Positions 42,496 through 51,533 of a DNA stretch of 64,000 bases are shown here, one piece after another (position 1 is the stretch's first letter; the number at the start of each line of letters is the position of its first letter). A program made the position numbers and the translations under genes. Source of the DNA: Rhizobium sp. 11515TR (lineage in GTDB: Bacteria > Pseudomonadota > Alphaproteobacteria > Rhizobiales > Rhizobiaceae); assembly GCF_002277895.1 (NCBI RefSeq), contig NZ_CP023000.1:496001-560000 (forward strand), in the 5' to 3' direction. The notes under the pieces were generated by a model that searched no databases, had not been told where the DNA came from, and worked only from the letters and a program-made list of their open reading frames with translations.

Positions 42496-43770
42496 TTACT
42501 GGAACCTGTCCAGCGTCTTATAGTAGAGGCCTACCAACGGCAGGAACCATGGTTTGCCGAAATGACCCGGCACAGCTGGCCAATCGACATCCTTCATGGG
42601 ATTGCGATCCTCGCGGCCGAGCATGGCATCCGCCATGATCATGCCGAGATGCGTCGACAGTTGTGCACCATGGCCGGAATAGCCCATCGCATACCAGCTT
42701 CCATCATGATAGCCGGCGCGCGGATAGCGATCCTTCGTCATATCGACGAGACCGCCCCAGCAATAATCGACCTCGACTCCGGCAAGTTGGGGGAATATCT
42801 CGGCCAACCCTGCCTTCAGAATTGCGCCGCTCTTGGCGTCGGAACGATGGTCGGAGGTCGCAGAAAATCGTGCGCGGCCGCCGAACAGCAGCCGGTTGTC
42901 GGGAGACAGGCGGAAATAGTTGCCGATATTCATCGAGGTGACGCAGGTGCGGTTTCCCGGCATGACCGACGCGATCTCATCCGCCGTCAGCGGTCGGGTT
43001 GCGATCAGGAAGCTGCCGACCGAGATGATCCGCCGGCGAAAATAACTGAAATTCGGGGTCGTGTAGGCGCCGGTCGCCACCAGCACATTATCGGCAGTGA
43101 TCTCGCCGCGCGGTGTCACCAACCGATGCTTACCCTTCTCCTGCAACCTGTTCGTCACCGGCGCCGCCTCATAAATCGCTGCGCCATGGCGAGCCGCTGC
43201 ATCCGCAAGGCCGACGGCGTAGCGGCCCATATGCATCATCGCGCTTTTCTTGAAGAGCATGGCCCCATGGAAAGGCGAGCCGATTTCCTGTTTGAGATCG
43301 TCCGGCGTAAGCAACGCTGTATCCGGATCGACTTCGGCATGAACCTCTTCGAAATTGCGGGCGATCGATCCGAAATGCTGTGGCTTTGATGCCAGCTTCA
43401 GCTTTCCGGCCCGGCGAAAATTGCAGTCGATCCCCTCTTCGGCGACAAGCGCCTCGATCGTATCGATGGAGGCGTCGAGCGCCTTATATAGCGCGATCGC
43501 CTTCTCCTTGCCGAGTTCGGCTTTGGCGGCGGGATAGCTGTGGGCGAGACCATTGTTCAGATGACCACCATTGCGACCCGAGGCGCCCCAGCCGACGCGC
43601 TCGGCTTCGAGGACCACGACTCTGGCGCCGGCCTTGGCCAGTTGCCGGGCCGCGGACAGTCCGGTGAAACCGGCTCCTATGACACAGGCGTCGTATCGCC
43701 CTTCGACCGGGCCTTGCCGGCCTCCGGCAAAGGCCAGCGCTGTATCGTGCCAATAGGAGACGAATTTCAT
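42496..43770 (-). CDS. FAD-dependent amine/amino-acid oxidase (DAO family, PuuB/OrdL-like)
   Basis: The 424-residue protein has the dinucleotide motif DACVIGAGFTGLSAARQLAKAG, the second FAD contact VGWGASGRNGGHLNNG and the C-terminal DRYPRAGYHDGSWYAMGYSGHG. These are typical of DAO-family oxidases near gamma-glutamylputrescine oxidase. It oxidises a C-N bond, giving an aldehyde or keto acid plus ammonia. It is 14 bases after the HAD gene on the same strand. With the aminotransferase at 45626 it supports an amine substrate for cluster B. Confidence 0.87.
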   Translation of the reverse strand: MKFVSYWHDTALAFAGGRQGPVEGRYDACVIGAGFTGLSAARQLAKAGARVVVLEAERVGWGASGRNGGHLNNGLAHSYPAAKAELGKEKAIALYKALDASIDTIEALVAEEGIDCNFRRAGKLKLASKPQHFGSIARNFEEVHAEVDPDTALLTPDDLKQEIGSPFHGAMLFKKSAMMHMGRYAVGLADAAARHGAAIYEAAPVTNRLQEKGKHRLVTPRGEITADNVLVATGAYTTPNFSYFRRRIISVGSFLIATRPLTADEIASVMPGNRTCVTSMNIGNYFRLSPDNRLLFGGRARFSATSDHRSDAKSGAILKAGLAEIFPQLAGVEVDYCWGGLVDMTKDRYPRAGYHDGSWYAMGYSGHGAQLSTHLGMIMADAMLGREDRNPMKDVDWPAVPGHFGKPWFLPLVGLYYKTLDRFQ

Positions 43771-43784
43771 GAGGTTGCCTTCCC

Positions 43785-44453
43785 TTATAGTCCGACGACG
43801 CCGGCCAGGCCGGATATGTCCGCGATCTCGACATAGCCGTAATAGGGATTTGCCGGTTCATGGCCACGATTGACCCAGACCTTGTTCTTGATGCCGAGAT
43901 CATGCGCCGACATCAGGTCGTAGCGGAAGGAGGACGAGCAATGCAGGATGTCCTCCGGCCCGCAACCCAACATGTCGAACATATATTCGAACGCCTTGAA
44001 GCGCGGCTTGTAGGCATTGGCCTGTTCTGCCGTATAGACGGCATGGAAAGGCGCGCCGAGTTTCTCGACATTCGACATGATCTGACTGTTCATTGCGTTG
44101 GACAGGATGACCAGAGGGATTTCCTTGGCAACTTTCGCCAGTCCGGCCGGCACGTCGGGATGCGGTCCCCAGCCGGGCACACGCTCATAGATCGCCTTGG
44201 CGTCTTCCGCGCGAAACTTGACGCCATTCGCGCGGCAGGTCCGCTCGACCGCGTTGTGAACGACTTCGGCATAGGGCTTCCAGTCACCGAGAACCTCGTC
44301 CAGCCGATAGGCGGCGAAGTTCTTTGTAAACTGCTGCATCTTCGCTTCATCGAGCTCCGAGCCATAGATGTCGCGTGCAGCTTCGGCCATCTCGAAATTG
44401 GTGAGCGTGCCATAGCAATCGAAGGTGATATATTTCGGCCGGAAAGGCGCCAT
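43785..44453 (-). CDS. HAD hydrolase, haloacid-dehalogenase type II
   Basis: The 222-residue protein begins YITFDCYGTLTNFE, the HAD motif I with nucleophilic Asp and the C-Y-G-T of 2-haloacid dehalogenases. It also has LVILSNAMNSQIM (motif II Ser), KPRFKAFEYMFDML (motif III Lys) and CSSSFRYDLMSAHDLG (motif IV). It is paralogous to the HAD at 47234. Real substrates of such proteins are often not haloacids. Position with the oxidase suggests processing of a product in amine breakdown. Confidence 0.85.
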   Translation of the reverse strand: MAPFRPKYITFDCYGTLTNFEMAEAARDIYGSELDEAKMQQFTKNFAAYRLDEVLGDWKPYAEVVHNAVERTCRANGVKFRAEDAKAIYERVPGWGPHPDVPAGLAKVAKEIPLVILSNAMNSQIMSNVEKLGAPFHAVYTAEQANAYKPRFKAFEYMFDMLGCGPEDILHCSSSFRYDLMSAHDLGIKNKVWVNRGHEPANPYYGYVEIADISGLAGVVGL

Positions 44454-44772
44454 GTCCGTTCGTCCTCTATCTAAAGGGATTTGCGTTCTTTACTGAGACG
44501 ATCATAGGCTGAAGTGCCTCGACGGACATGATCGAATTGAGCTCTCCGCAAAGCATATTGTTTCGTATGCGCGGCATCCTTTGGCAGAGTGTTGCAACGG
44601 ATATGTGTCGCGACGTTGGTTTTGGACCATTGCAGAGCGACCGAAAACGCATCCTCAGCATAAGATGCGGCTAAGCGCGCCCGCTACGGCGAAAGATATC
44701 ACGACGAACCGCGCCTTCAGATAATCTGCCGTGCGGGGATCGCCGAGACTTGGGGCAAGGAAAGGATGCCCC
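44454..44772. promoter_or_regulatory. Divergent promoter region of cluster B
   Basis: This 319-base gap separates the HAD/oxidase pair (minus) from the GNAT gene (plus). It has no convincing gene. GCATA, eight bases and TATGC form an inverted repeat at 44553-44570 within an AT-rich stretch. Given the Lrp gene downstream, this is a plausible regulator site. Confidence 0.4.
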
Positions 44773-45612
44773 ATGCGAACCGACAGCATAAATTTGGTCA
44801 GCTTCACACCGGAGCATATAGACGGCGCACTCGCCCTCTCACATCAAGCCAAATGGCCTCATCGTGCCGAGGACTGGCATCTGGCCTTGCGTTTGAGCCA
44901 AGGCGTAGCAGCCACGGACGAGACGGGTCGTGTCGTGGGCACCATCCTGATGACCCCCTACAAGGACGATTGTGCGACGATCAATATGGTGATCGTCGAC
45001 GAGACCCTGCGCGGCCGCGGGCTTGGCCGCAAGCTTATGGATGCGGCAATGGCGCTTGCTGGCGACCGCTCTCTGAGGCTCATTGCAACCACGGACGGAC
45101 TGCCGCTCTATCGCAAGCTCGGCTTTGTCGCCGAGGGCGAGATTTTCCAGCATCAGGGTCATCTGGCCGATCTTGCTCCGGCTGGGGATATCGAGACCGC
45201 GACCGCCGATGATTTTTCCGCGATCAAAGCGCTCGATCACGCAGCTTTCGGTGCGGATCGCTGCACGTTGATCGACGCGCTCACGGACGTCGCGCAGGTG
45301 GTCGTCATTCGGCGACATGGCCGCATCCAGGCTTTCGGTGCGCTGCGCGCCTTTGGGCGCGGTGATGTGATCGGGCCTGTCATCGCATCGAATACCGAGG
45401 ATGCAAAATCGCTGATAACGGCGCTTGCCCTTCGCAAGCCGAGCGGATTCCTGCGCGTCGATACGAACGAAAGCTCGGGGCTGACCGGCTGGCTGGCGGA
45501 AATCGGCCTCAACCATGTGGGTGGCGGTATCGCTATGCGACGTCCGCCTGGCGCTGGAGCCCTCAGCCAGGACGCGAGAATATTTGCATTGGCCAATCAG
45601 GCTCTCGGATAA
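44773..45612 (+). CDS. Two-domain GNAT N-acetyltransferase, copy 2
   Basis: The ATG at 44773 starts a 279-residue protein. The first GNAT domain has MVIVDETLRGRGLGRKLMDA, the R/Q-x2-G-x-G acetyl-CoA loop, and LYRKLGFVAEGE. The second starts near 145 (TADDFSAIKALDHAAFGADR) and has ALRAFGRGDVIGPVIASN. It is a paralogue of the gene at 34710 and keeps a better acetyl-CoA loop. It is 13 bases before the aminotransferase gene and is likely in the same operon. Acetylation of an amine intermediate is inferred. Confidence 0.85.
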   Translation: MRTDSINLVSFTPEHIDGALALSHQAKWPHRAEDWHLALRLSQGVAATDETGRVVGTILMTPYKDDCATINMVIVDETLRGRGLGRKLMDAAMALAGDRSLRLIATTDGLPLYRKLGFVAEGEIFQHQGHLADLAPAGDIETATADDFSAIKALDHAAFGADRCTLIDALTDVAQVVVIRRHGRIQAFGALRAFGRGDVIGPVIASNTEDAKSLITALALRKPSGFLRVDTNESSGLTGWLAEIGLNHVGGGIAMRRPPGAGALSQDARIFALANQALG

Positions 45613-45625
45613 TCTGGAGATCATC

Positions 45626-46999
45626 ATGCTCGCCAACTCGCTCATCGAACTCGATCGCGCGCACCTCATCCATCCGGTCTCATCCTATCGCGGCCATGAA
45701 AAACTGGGCGTGCGGGTGTTACAATCCGCAAAGGGCGCAACCGTCACCGATGCATCGGGCCATCAGCTTGTCGATGGATTTGCCGGCCTCTGGTGTGTGA
45801 ACGCAGGCTACGGGCATGAGAGCATCGTTGAAGCAGCAGCGCGGCAGATGCGTGAACTGCCCTATGCGACGGGTTACTTCGATATCGGTTGCGAGGCGGC
45901 CATTCGCCTTGCCGCCGAACTCGCCGACCGGGCGCCCGGCGATCTCAATCATATCTTCTTCACGCTCGGCGGATCGGATGCCGTCGATAGCACGGTGCGT
46001 TTCGTCCGCTACTACTGGCATGCCAAGGGCAAGCCGGAGCGCGATCAGTTCATTTCGATCGAGCAGGGTTACCACGGCTCCTCAACCGTTGGAGCCGGCC
46101 TAACGGCGCTACCCGGCTTCCATGCCGGCTTCGGCGTCCCCTTCGATTGGCAGCACAAGATCCCCTCGCCCTATCCTTACCGCAATCCGGTCGGCGAAGA
46201 GGCGGACGCCATCATTGCCGCCTCGATCGCGGACCTCAAATCGAAGATCGAAGCGATCGGCGCCGAGCGCGTGGCGGCATTTTATGCCGAACCTATCCAG
46301 GGATCGGGCGGCGTCATCGTGCCGCCGAAAGGCTGGCTCAAGGCGATCCGCGATCTCTGCAGCCAATATGGCATTCTCTTCATCGCCGATGAGGTCATTA
46401 CCGGCTTCGGCAGGACCGGTCCGCTGTTTGCCTGCTCGTATGACGAAATCGTCCCTGACTTCATGACGACGGCCAAGGGCTTGACCTCCGGCTACGTGCC
46501 CATGGGCGCCGTGTTCATGTCCGATCGCGTCTATGATGTCATCGCTGACAGCGCCGGGAGTGCAGCGGTCGGCCATGGCTACACCTATTCGGCCCATCCC
46601 GTCAGCGCCGCCGTCGGGCTCGAAGTGCTGAAGCTGTATGAGGGCGGCCTTCTCGAAAATGGCATCAAGGCCGGTGCGCGCCTGATGAAGGGGCTGGAAA
46701 GCCTGCGTGACCATCCGCTGGTCGGCGATGTCCGCGGTCGCGGCATGCTGGCGGCCGTCGAACTGGTCGTTGACAAGGTCAAGAAGATACCATTGCCAAG
46801 TGCTGCCGCGCCAGCGCGCAGAATTTTCGATCGCGCCTGGGATAATGGCCTTGTCATCCGCGCATTCGCCCATGGCGTGCTTGGATACGCCCCGCCGCTT
46901 TGCTGCACGGACGATGATATCGACGCGATACTGGAGCGCACGCGAAAGACCCTCGACCAGACTTTGGAAGATCCGGACGTTCGGGACGCCATGCGCTGA
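45626..46999 (+). CDS. Class III (omega) aminotransferase
   Basis: From the ATG at 45626 the protein has 457 residues. It shows the fold type I markers: LGGSDAVDSTVRFVRYYW, LFIADEVITGFGRTG (Asp contacting the PLP ring nitrogen) and TTAKGLTSGYVPMGA (Schiff-base Lys). HPVSSYRGHEK at the N-terminus and the overall length match omega-aminotransferases that use putrescine, beta-alanine or similar amines with pyruvate. It converts a terminal amine to an aldehyde, which an aldehyde dehydrogenase such as the one at 40937 could oxidise. It is part of cluster B. Confidence 0.9.
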   Translation: MLANSLIELDRAHLIHPVSSYRGHEKLGVRVLQSAKGATVTDASGHQLVDGFAGLWCVNAGYGHESIVEAAARQMRELPYATGYFDIGCEAAIRLAAELADRAPGDLNHIFFTLGGSDAVDSTVRFVRYYWHAKGKPERDQFISIEQGYHGSSTVGAGLTALPGFHAGFGVPFDWQHKIPSPYPYRNPVGEEADAIIAASIADLKSKIEAIGAERVAAFYAEPIQGSGGVIVPPKGWLKAIRDLCSQYGILFIADEVITGFGRTGPLFACSYDEIVPDFMTTAKGLTSGYVPMGAVFMSDRVYDVIADSAGSAAVGHGYTYSAHPVSAAVGLEVLKLYEGGLLENGIKAGARLMKGLESLRDHPLVGDVRGRGMLAAVELVVDKVKKIPLPSAAAPARRIFDRAWDNGLVIRAFAHGVLGYAPPLCCTDDDIDAILERTRKTLDQTLEDPDVRDAMR

Positions 47000-47233
47000 A
47001 GCGGCATATGCCTGTTTCGTTGGTGAAATGTCGGACAGAGCCGGAAATTCGGAATTTTGTGCCGCGGCACACCATCGATTCGGCGACTCCGCCGTTCAGG
47101 AACTGCCAAACTGCCTCCTAGAACGGCTGGAAGCCGGCTTTTCCGGGCCTTGGCAGGATGATTTCCGCCCCTTGGGTCAGAATTTTATGCTGCAAGCGGC
47201 GTATCCGCAGCGGATCATGAAGGAGAGCATGAC
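47000..47233. other. Gap between aminotransferase and HAD genes
   Basis: This 234-base gap is unusual inside an otherwise tight cluster. It contains the 12-base palindrome GTGCCGCGGCAC (47059-47070) preceded by AAATTCGGAATTT. There is no gene I can support. It may hold a promoter for the HAD and importer genes. Confidence 0.35.
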
Positions 47234-47956
47234 TTGGCCAAAGACTTTCAGGACTTCAAATATCTTACCTTCGATGTCGTCGGCACCCTCATCGACTTCG
47301 AAGGTGGCATAAAGACCTGCCTCGCCGAGATTGCGGCTGAAGCTGGCACCTCCATCGATGGCGAAGAAGCATTGAGGCTCTATCGCCAGGCGCGCTACAG
47401 CGAGGATGCGGAACTCTTTCCGGATGATCTCTCACGGGTCTACATGGTCATCGCACCCGCCCTTGGCCTGCCGGCGGAAAATCGATATGCGCAGCGACTG
47501 CGTGATTCAGTCGCCAACTGGAGCGCGTTCGACGATAGCGCGGCAGCACTTGCCGAGCTCAAGAAAACACATCGCCTCGTCGCAATGACAAACGCTCGCC
47601 GCTGGGCACTCGACCACTTCGAAAAAAAGCTCGGCTCGCCGTTCTTCGCGAGCTTTACGGCCGACGACACCGGCACGGAAAAGCCAGATCCCGCCTTCTT
47701 CGAACAGGTATTCGAATTCGTCGCCGGTAAAGGGGCGAGCAAGAACGACATCCTGCACGTCGCTCAAAGCCAGTACCACGATATCGGCATTTCGCGAAAG
47801 CTTGGGCTGACCAATTGCTGGATCGAGCGTCGTCATGCGCAGGACGGCTATGGCGGCACGATAGAGCCGGAGAGCTTCACTCAACCCGACTACCACTTCA
47901 CGTCGATGGCGGCCTTCGCCTCAGCGGTCAAGGAAAGGCTGACCGAAAGACGGTGA
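47234..47956 (+). CDS. HAD hydrolase, haloacid-dehalogenase-like, copy 2
   Basis: The start is a TTG at 47234 with AGGAG eight bases upstream. The 240-residue protein begins YLTFDVVGTLIDFEG (motif I, nucleophile Asp; the Tyr of true haloacid dehalogenases is Val), with RLVAMTNARRWALDHF (motif II), EKPDPAFFEQVFEF (motif III Lys) and VAQSQYHDIGISRKLGL (motif IV). It is related to the HAD at 43785. It lies 65 bases before the importer genes. Confidence 0.83.
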   Translation: MAKDFQDFKYLTFDVVGTLIDFEGGIKTCLAEIAAEAGTSIDGEEALRLYRQARYSEDAELFPDDLSRVYMVIAPALGLPAENRYAQRLRDSVANWSAFDDSAAALAELKKTHRLVAMTNARRWALDHFEKKLGSPFFASFTADDTGTEKPDPAFFEQVFEFVAGKGASKNDILHVAQSQYHDIGISRKLGLTNCWIERRHAQDGYGGTIEPESFTQPDYHFTSMAAFASAVKERLTERR

Positions 47957-48021
47957 CCCAACCCGGGAGAGCTTGCGACCAAGACGGGCATCCCATCAAT
48001 CAATAGAAAAAGGGGAATGAG

Positions 48022-49632
48022 ATGACTGACAGAATTACGAACTGGACCACTGCCGACGACGCAATGGTGGAGAACGCCATCCGGCGCGGTGCAACGCGGC
48101 GCGATCTTCTGAAACTGATGCTGGCGGGAGGTGTCGCGATATCATCGGCGGGCATCATTCTCGGCCGTGCCACTCAGGCCGTCGCAGCCACGCCGGTTTC
48201 CGGCGGCGCGTTCAAGGGGGCCGGCTGGTCGTCCTCGACCGCCGACACGCTGGATCCCGCAAAGGCATCCCTATCGACCGACTATGTGCGCTGCTGCTCG
48301 CTCTACAATCGCCTGACCTTCATCGACAAGGCTGGCGTGACGCAAATGGAGCTTGCCGAGAGCATCGAAAGCAAGGATGCCAAGACCTGGACGATCAAGC
48401 TGCGCAAGGGCGTGACGTTCCATGACGGCAAGGAACTGACGGCCGATGACGTGGTCTTCTCGCTGAAGCGCCATCTCGACCCGGGCGTCGGCTCCAAGGT
48501 CGCCAAGATTGCCGCCCAGATGACTGGCTTCAAGGCCGTCGACAAATCGACGGTCGAAATTACGCTTGCTGACCCGAATGCCGACCTGCCGACCATTCTG
48601 GCGCTGCATCATTTCATGATCATTGCCAATGGCACGACGGACTTTTCGAAAGGCAACGGTACTGGCGCCTTCGTTCTCGAAACCTTCGATCCGGGTAATC
48701 GCTCGGTCGTCGTCAAGAACAAGAACTACTGGAAGTCTGGCCAGCCTTATCTCGATTCCTTCGAGTTCTTCGCGATCAGCGACGACAATGCCCGTGTGAA
48801 TGCCCTGCTCTCGGGCGACATCCATCTTGCCGCTGCCATCAATCCCCGCGCCGTGAAGCTGGTCGATGGCCAGTCCGGCTTTGCCCTTTCGAAAACGACA
48901 AGCGGCAACTACACCAACCTCAACATGCGCCTCGACATGACGCCGGGGAACAAGAAGGACTTCGTCGACGGGATGAAGTCCCTGGTCAATCGCGAGCAGA
49001 TCGTCAAATCGGCATTGCGCGGTTTTGGCGAAGTGGCTAACGATCAGCCCGTTTCCCCGGCGAACATCTACCATAACAACGATTTGAAGCCGAAAGCCTT
49101 TGATCCGGACAAGGCCAAGTTCCATTTCCAGAAGGCGGGCGTGCTCGGACAGTCCATTCCGGTGATCGCCTCCGACGCGGCAGGCTCGTCGATCGATATG
49201 GCAATGATCATCCAGGCCGCAGGCGCAAACATCGGCATGAAGCTCGATGTCCAGCGCGTTCCGTCCGACGGCTATTGGGATAATTACTGGCTGAAGGCGC
49301 CGATCCATTTCGGCAACATCAATCCGCGCCCAACGCCCGACATCCTGTTCTCGCTCCTCTACGCCTCCAACGCGCCATGGAACGAGAGCCAGTACAAGTC
49401 GGAGAAATTCGATAAGATGCTGATCGAAGCCCGCGGCTTGCTCGATCAGACCAAACGCAAGCAGATCTACGACGAGATGCAGGTGATGATCGCCGACGAA
49501 GCAGGCACCATTATCCCTGCCTATATCTCGAATGTGGATGCTATTTCGAGCAAGGTACACGGATTGGAAGCCAATCCGCTCGGTGGCATGATGGGTTACG
49601 CGATGGCGGAATATCTCTGGCTCCAGGCCTGA
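48022..49632 (+). CDS. Peptide-type ABC substrate-binding protein, cluster B
   Basis: The 536-residue protein has a Tat-type signal (ATRRDLLKLMLAGGVAIS) and an SBP_bac_5 body: DTLDPAKASLSTDYVRCCSL, GVTFHDGKELTADDVVFSLK and GNGTGAFVLETFDPGN. It is the periplasmic receptor of the second Dpp-like importer. Ligand class cannot be read, but the enzymes around it point to an amine-containing compound. AAGGGG precedes the ATG. Confidence 0.92.
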   Translation: MTDRITNWTTADDAMVENAIRRGATRRDLLKLMLAGGVAISSAGIILGRATQAVAATPVSGGAFKGAGWSSSTADTLDPAKASLSTDYVRCCSLYNRLTFIDKAGVTQMELAESIESKDAKTWTIKLRKGVTFHDGKELTADDVVFSLKRHLDPGVGSKVAKIAAQMTGFKAVDKSTVEITLADPNADLPTILALHHFMIIANGTTDFSKGNGTGAFVLETFDPGNRSVVVKNKNYWKSGQPYLDSFEFFAISDDNARVNALLSGDIHLAAAINPRAVKLVDGQSGFALSKTTSGNYTNLNMRLDMTPGNKKDFVDGMKSLVNREQIVKSALRGFGEVANDQPVSPANIYHNNDLKPKAFDPDKAKFHFQKAGVLGQSIPVIASDAAGSSIDMAMIIQAAGANIGMKLDVQRVPSDGYWDNYWLKAPIHFGNINPRPTPDILFSLLYASNAPWNESQYKSEKFDKMLIEARGLLDQTKRKQIYDEMQVMIADEAGTIIPAYISNVDAISSKVHGLEANPLGGMMGYAMAEYLWLQA

Positions 49633-49734
49633 CCGCCGCTGGACACCTCTCCCGGGGACGGCTGACGCCGCCTCGGGGGGATTTTCGTCCCGCAAATGCC
49701 ATTCGTTCCTTAGAACGCCGCAGGAGCAACTTAT

Positions 49735-50685
49735 TTGAGATCCGAGGTTTCCGTTCTTGTCCTGAACCGGCTTTTCATTGCGATCATCTCCTTGCTGATC
49801 GTGTCATTCGCCGTCTTTTTCGCAACCAGCATGCTGCCGGGAGATACCGCCTCGATCCTGCTCGGCCAGGCGGCCACGCCCGAGGCGGTTGCGGGCTTGC
49901 GCAAGGCCATGCACCTCGACGAGCCAGCGATCCTGCGGTTCATGGGATGGCTTTTGGGTCTGATGAGAGGCGACCTCGGCATCTCCTATGCGAATAACAT
50001 GCCTGTCGCGCAGCTGATCGGCGGCCGCCTGGTGGCGACGTTGGAGCTTGCTGCCATAACGACGTTCGTCTCGGTGCCGCTTGCGCTGTTGCTCGGCATC
50101 ACATCCGCCATGCTTCGCGGCACCTATTATGATCGGCTCGTAACCGTCATCTCCATCGGCGTCATATCGGTGCCCGAATTCATGGTCGCGACGCTGGCTG
50201 TGTTGCTGTTTGCCGTCTATCTGCGCTGGCTGCCAGCCTTGTCGTCTACGAGCGAGGCCCATACGCTCTTCGACCTCATGAAGATCTATGCCATGCCGGT
50301 CATTACGCTTACCTTCGTCATCTCCGCGCAAATGATCCGCATGACCCGGGCGGCGCTTATCGAAACGCTGAAGACCCCCTATGTCGAAATGGCGCTGCTC
50401 AAAGGCGCTTCACGCAGCCGCATGGTGTTCAGGCACGCATTGCCCAATGCTCTGGGGCCGATCGTCAATGCGATTGCGCTTTCGCTTTCCTATCTCGTCG
50501 GCGGCGTCATCATCGTCGAGACCATCTTCAATTATCCGGGCATCGCCAAGCTGATGGTGGACGCGGTCGCGACCCGCGATCTGCCGCTGATCCAGAGCTG
50601 CGCGATGATCTTTTGCCTAGGTTATCTCCTGCTGATCACCGCCGCCGACATCATTGCAATCCTGTCGAATCCGAGGCTGCGATGA
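49735..50685 (+). CDS. ABC permease, DppB type, cluster B
   Basis: The start is a TTG at 49735 with AGGAG upstream. The 316-residue protein shows a DppB N-terminus (LNRLFIAIISLLIVSFAVFF), SMLPGDTASILLG, and the EAA loop MALLKGASRSRMVFRHALPN. It has six predicted membrane segments. Its TGA overlaps the next ATG (ATGA). Confidence 0.92.
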   Translation: MRSEVSVLVLNRLFIAIISLLIVSFAVFFATSMLPGDTASILLGQAATPEAVAGLRKAMHLDEPAILRFMGWLLGLMRGDLGISYANNMPVAQLIGGRLVATLELAAITTFVSVPLALLLGITSAMLRGTYYDRLVTVISIGVISVPEFMVATLAVLLFAVYLRWLPALSSTSEAHTLFDLMKIYAMPVITLTFVISAQMIRMTRAALIETLKTPYVEMALLKGASRSRMVFRHALPNALGPIVNAIALSLSYLVGGVIIVETIFNYPGIAKLMVDAVATRDLPLIQSCAMIFCLGYLLLITAADIIAILSNPRLR

Positions 50686-51533
50686 TCACGAAAAGCTTGG
50701 CTCCCCGCCCTTCATCTCTGTTTGGTTACAACGTCAGCCTCGTTGGCGTCGTCGCCTTCGTCATCATTCTCGGCTGGACGATCGTTGCCCTGTTCGCGCC
50801 CTATATCGTCCCCTACTCCGTCGGTGACATCGTCGATACGGACTATTTCGGTCCGATAAGCGATCAGTTATGGCTCGGTTCGGACTATCTCGGCCGCGAC
50901 ATGCTTTCGCGCGTCCTGATGGGCGCACGCTACACGGTCGGCATTTCCTTGGCTGCGGTGGCGCTCTGCTGTTTTTGCGGCGTGGCACTCGGCATGATCG
51001 CGGCCGTGATCGGCGGATGGTTCGACACGATCCTGAGCCGGTTTCTCGATGCCCTGAACTCGATCCCAAGCAAGCTTTTCGGCCTGGTCGTCGTTGCCGC
51101 CGTTGGCTCTTCCATTCCCGTCCTGATCATCACGCTCGCCGTCATCTACACCCCCGGCGCTTATCGCTTTGCCCGCGCGCTCGCCGTCAATATCAACACG
51201 ATGGACTTCATAACCGTTGCGCGTACCCGCGGCGAGAGGGTCGGCTACATCATCGCCTCCGAAATCCTGCCGAACATTATCCGGCCGGTCCTGGCGGACT
51301 TCGGCCTGCGCTTCGTCTTTGTCGTGCTCCTGCTGTCGGGCCTTTCTTTTCTCGGCCTCGGCCTGCAGCCGCCCTATGCCGATTGGGGAGCTCTGGTCCG
51401 CGAGAATATCGGCGGCCTACCCTTCGCCGCCCCTGCGGTGATCGTGCCTTCCTTCGCCATTGCCAGCCTCACCATCAGCGTCAACCTGCTGATCGACAAC
51501 CTGCCACGCAGGATCAGGGACAGGAGCGCATGA
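50682..51533 (+). CDS. ABC permease, DppC type, cluster B
   Basis: The ATG at 50682 overlaps the upstream stop. The 283-residue product has LWLGSDYLGRDMLSRVLMGA near the first loop and the EAA loop VARTRGERVGYIIASEILPN. It has six predicted membrane segments. The ATPase gene begins at its stop codon, again overlapping (ATGA). Confidence 0.92.
   Translation: MITKSLAPRPSSLFGYNVSLVGVVAFVIILGWTIVALFAPYIVPYSVGDIVDTDYFGPISDQLWLGSDYLGRDMLSRVLMGARYTVGISLAAVALCCFCGVALGMIAAVIGGWFDTILSRFLDALNSIPSKLFGLVVVAAVGSSIPVLIITLAVIYTPGAYRFARALAVNINTMDFITVARTRGERVGYIIASEILPNIIRPVLADFGLRFVFVVLLLSGLSFLGLGLQPPYADWGALVRENIGGLPFAAPAVIVPSFAIASLTISVNLLIDNLPRRIRDRSA

Noticed and set aside
32307..46999. Ectoine/hydroxyectoine degradation locus (M24, deacetylase, aminotransferase, ALDH, Lrp)
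   Set aside because: Several family names match, but the deacetylase is M20 rather than the AstE/aspartoacylase type, EutB/EutC-like enzymes and an Ehu-type importer are absent, and the genes lie in separate clusters.
43785..47956. Aminophosphonate (PhnW/PhnX) pathway from the aminotransferase plus HAD pair
   Set aside because: The aminotransferase is class III rather than PhnW-like, and the HAD proteins match haloacid-dehalogenase type II more than phosphonoacetaldehyde hydrolase.
48271..49695. 474-codon minus-strand frame opposite the binding-protein gene
   Set aside because: Same reason: the plus strand encodes a full SBP with signal peptide; the antisense product has no recognisable motif.
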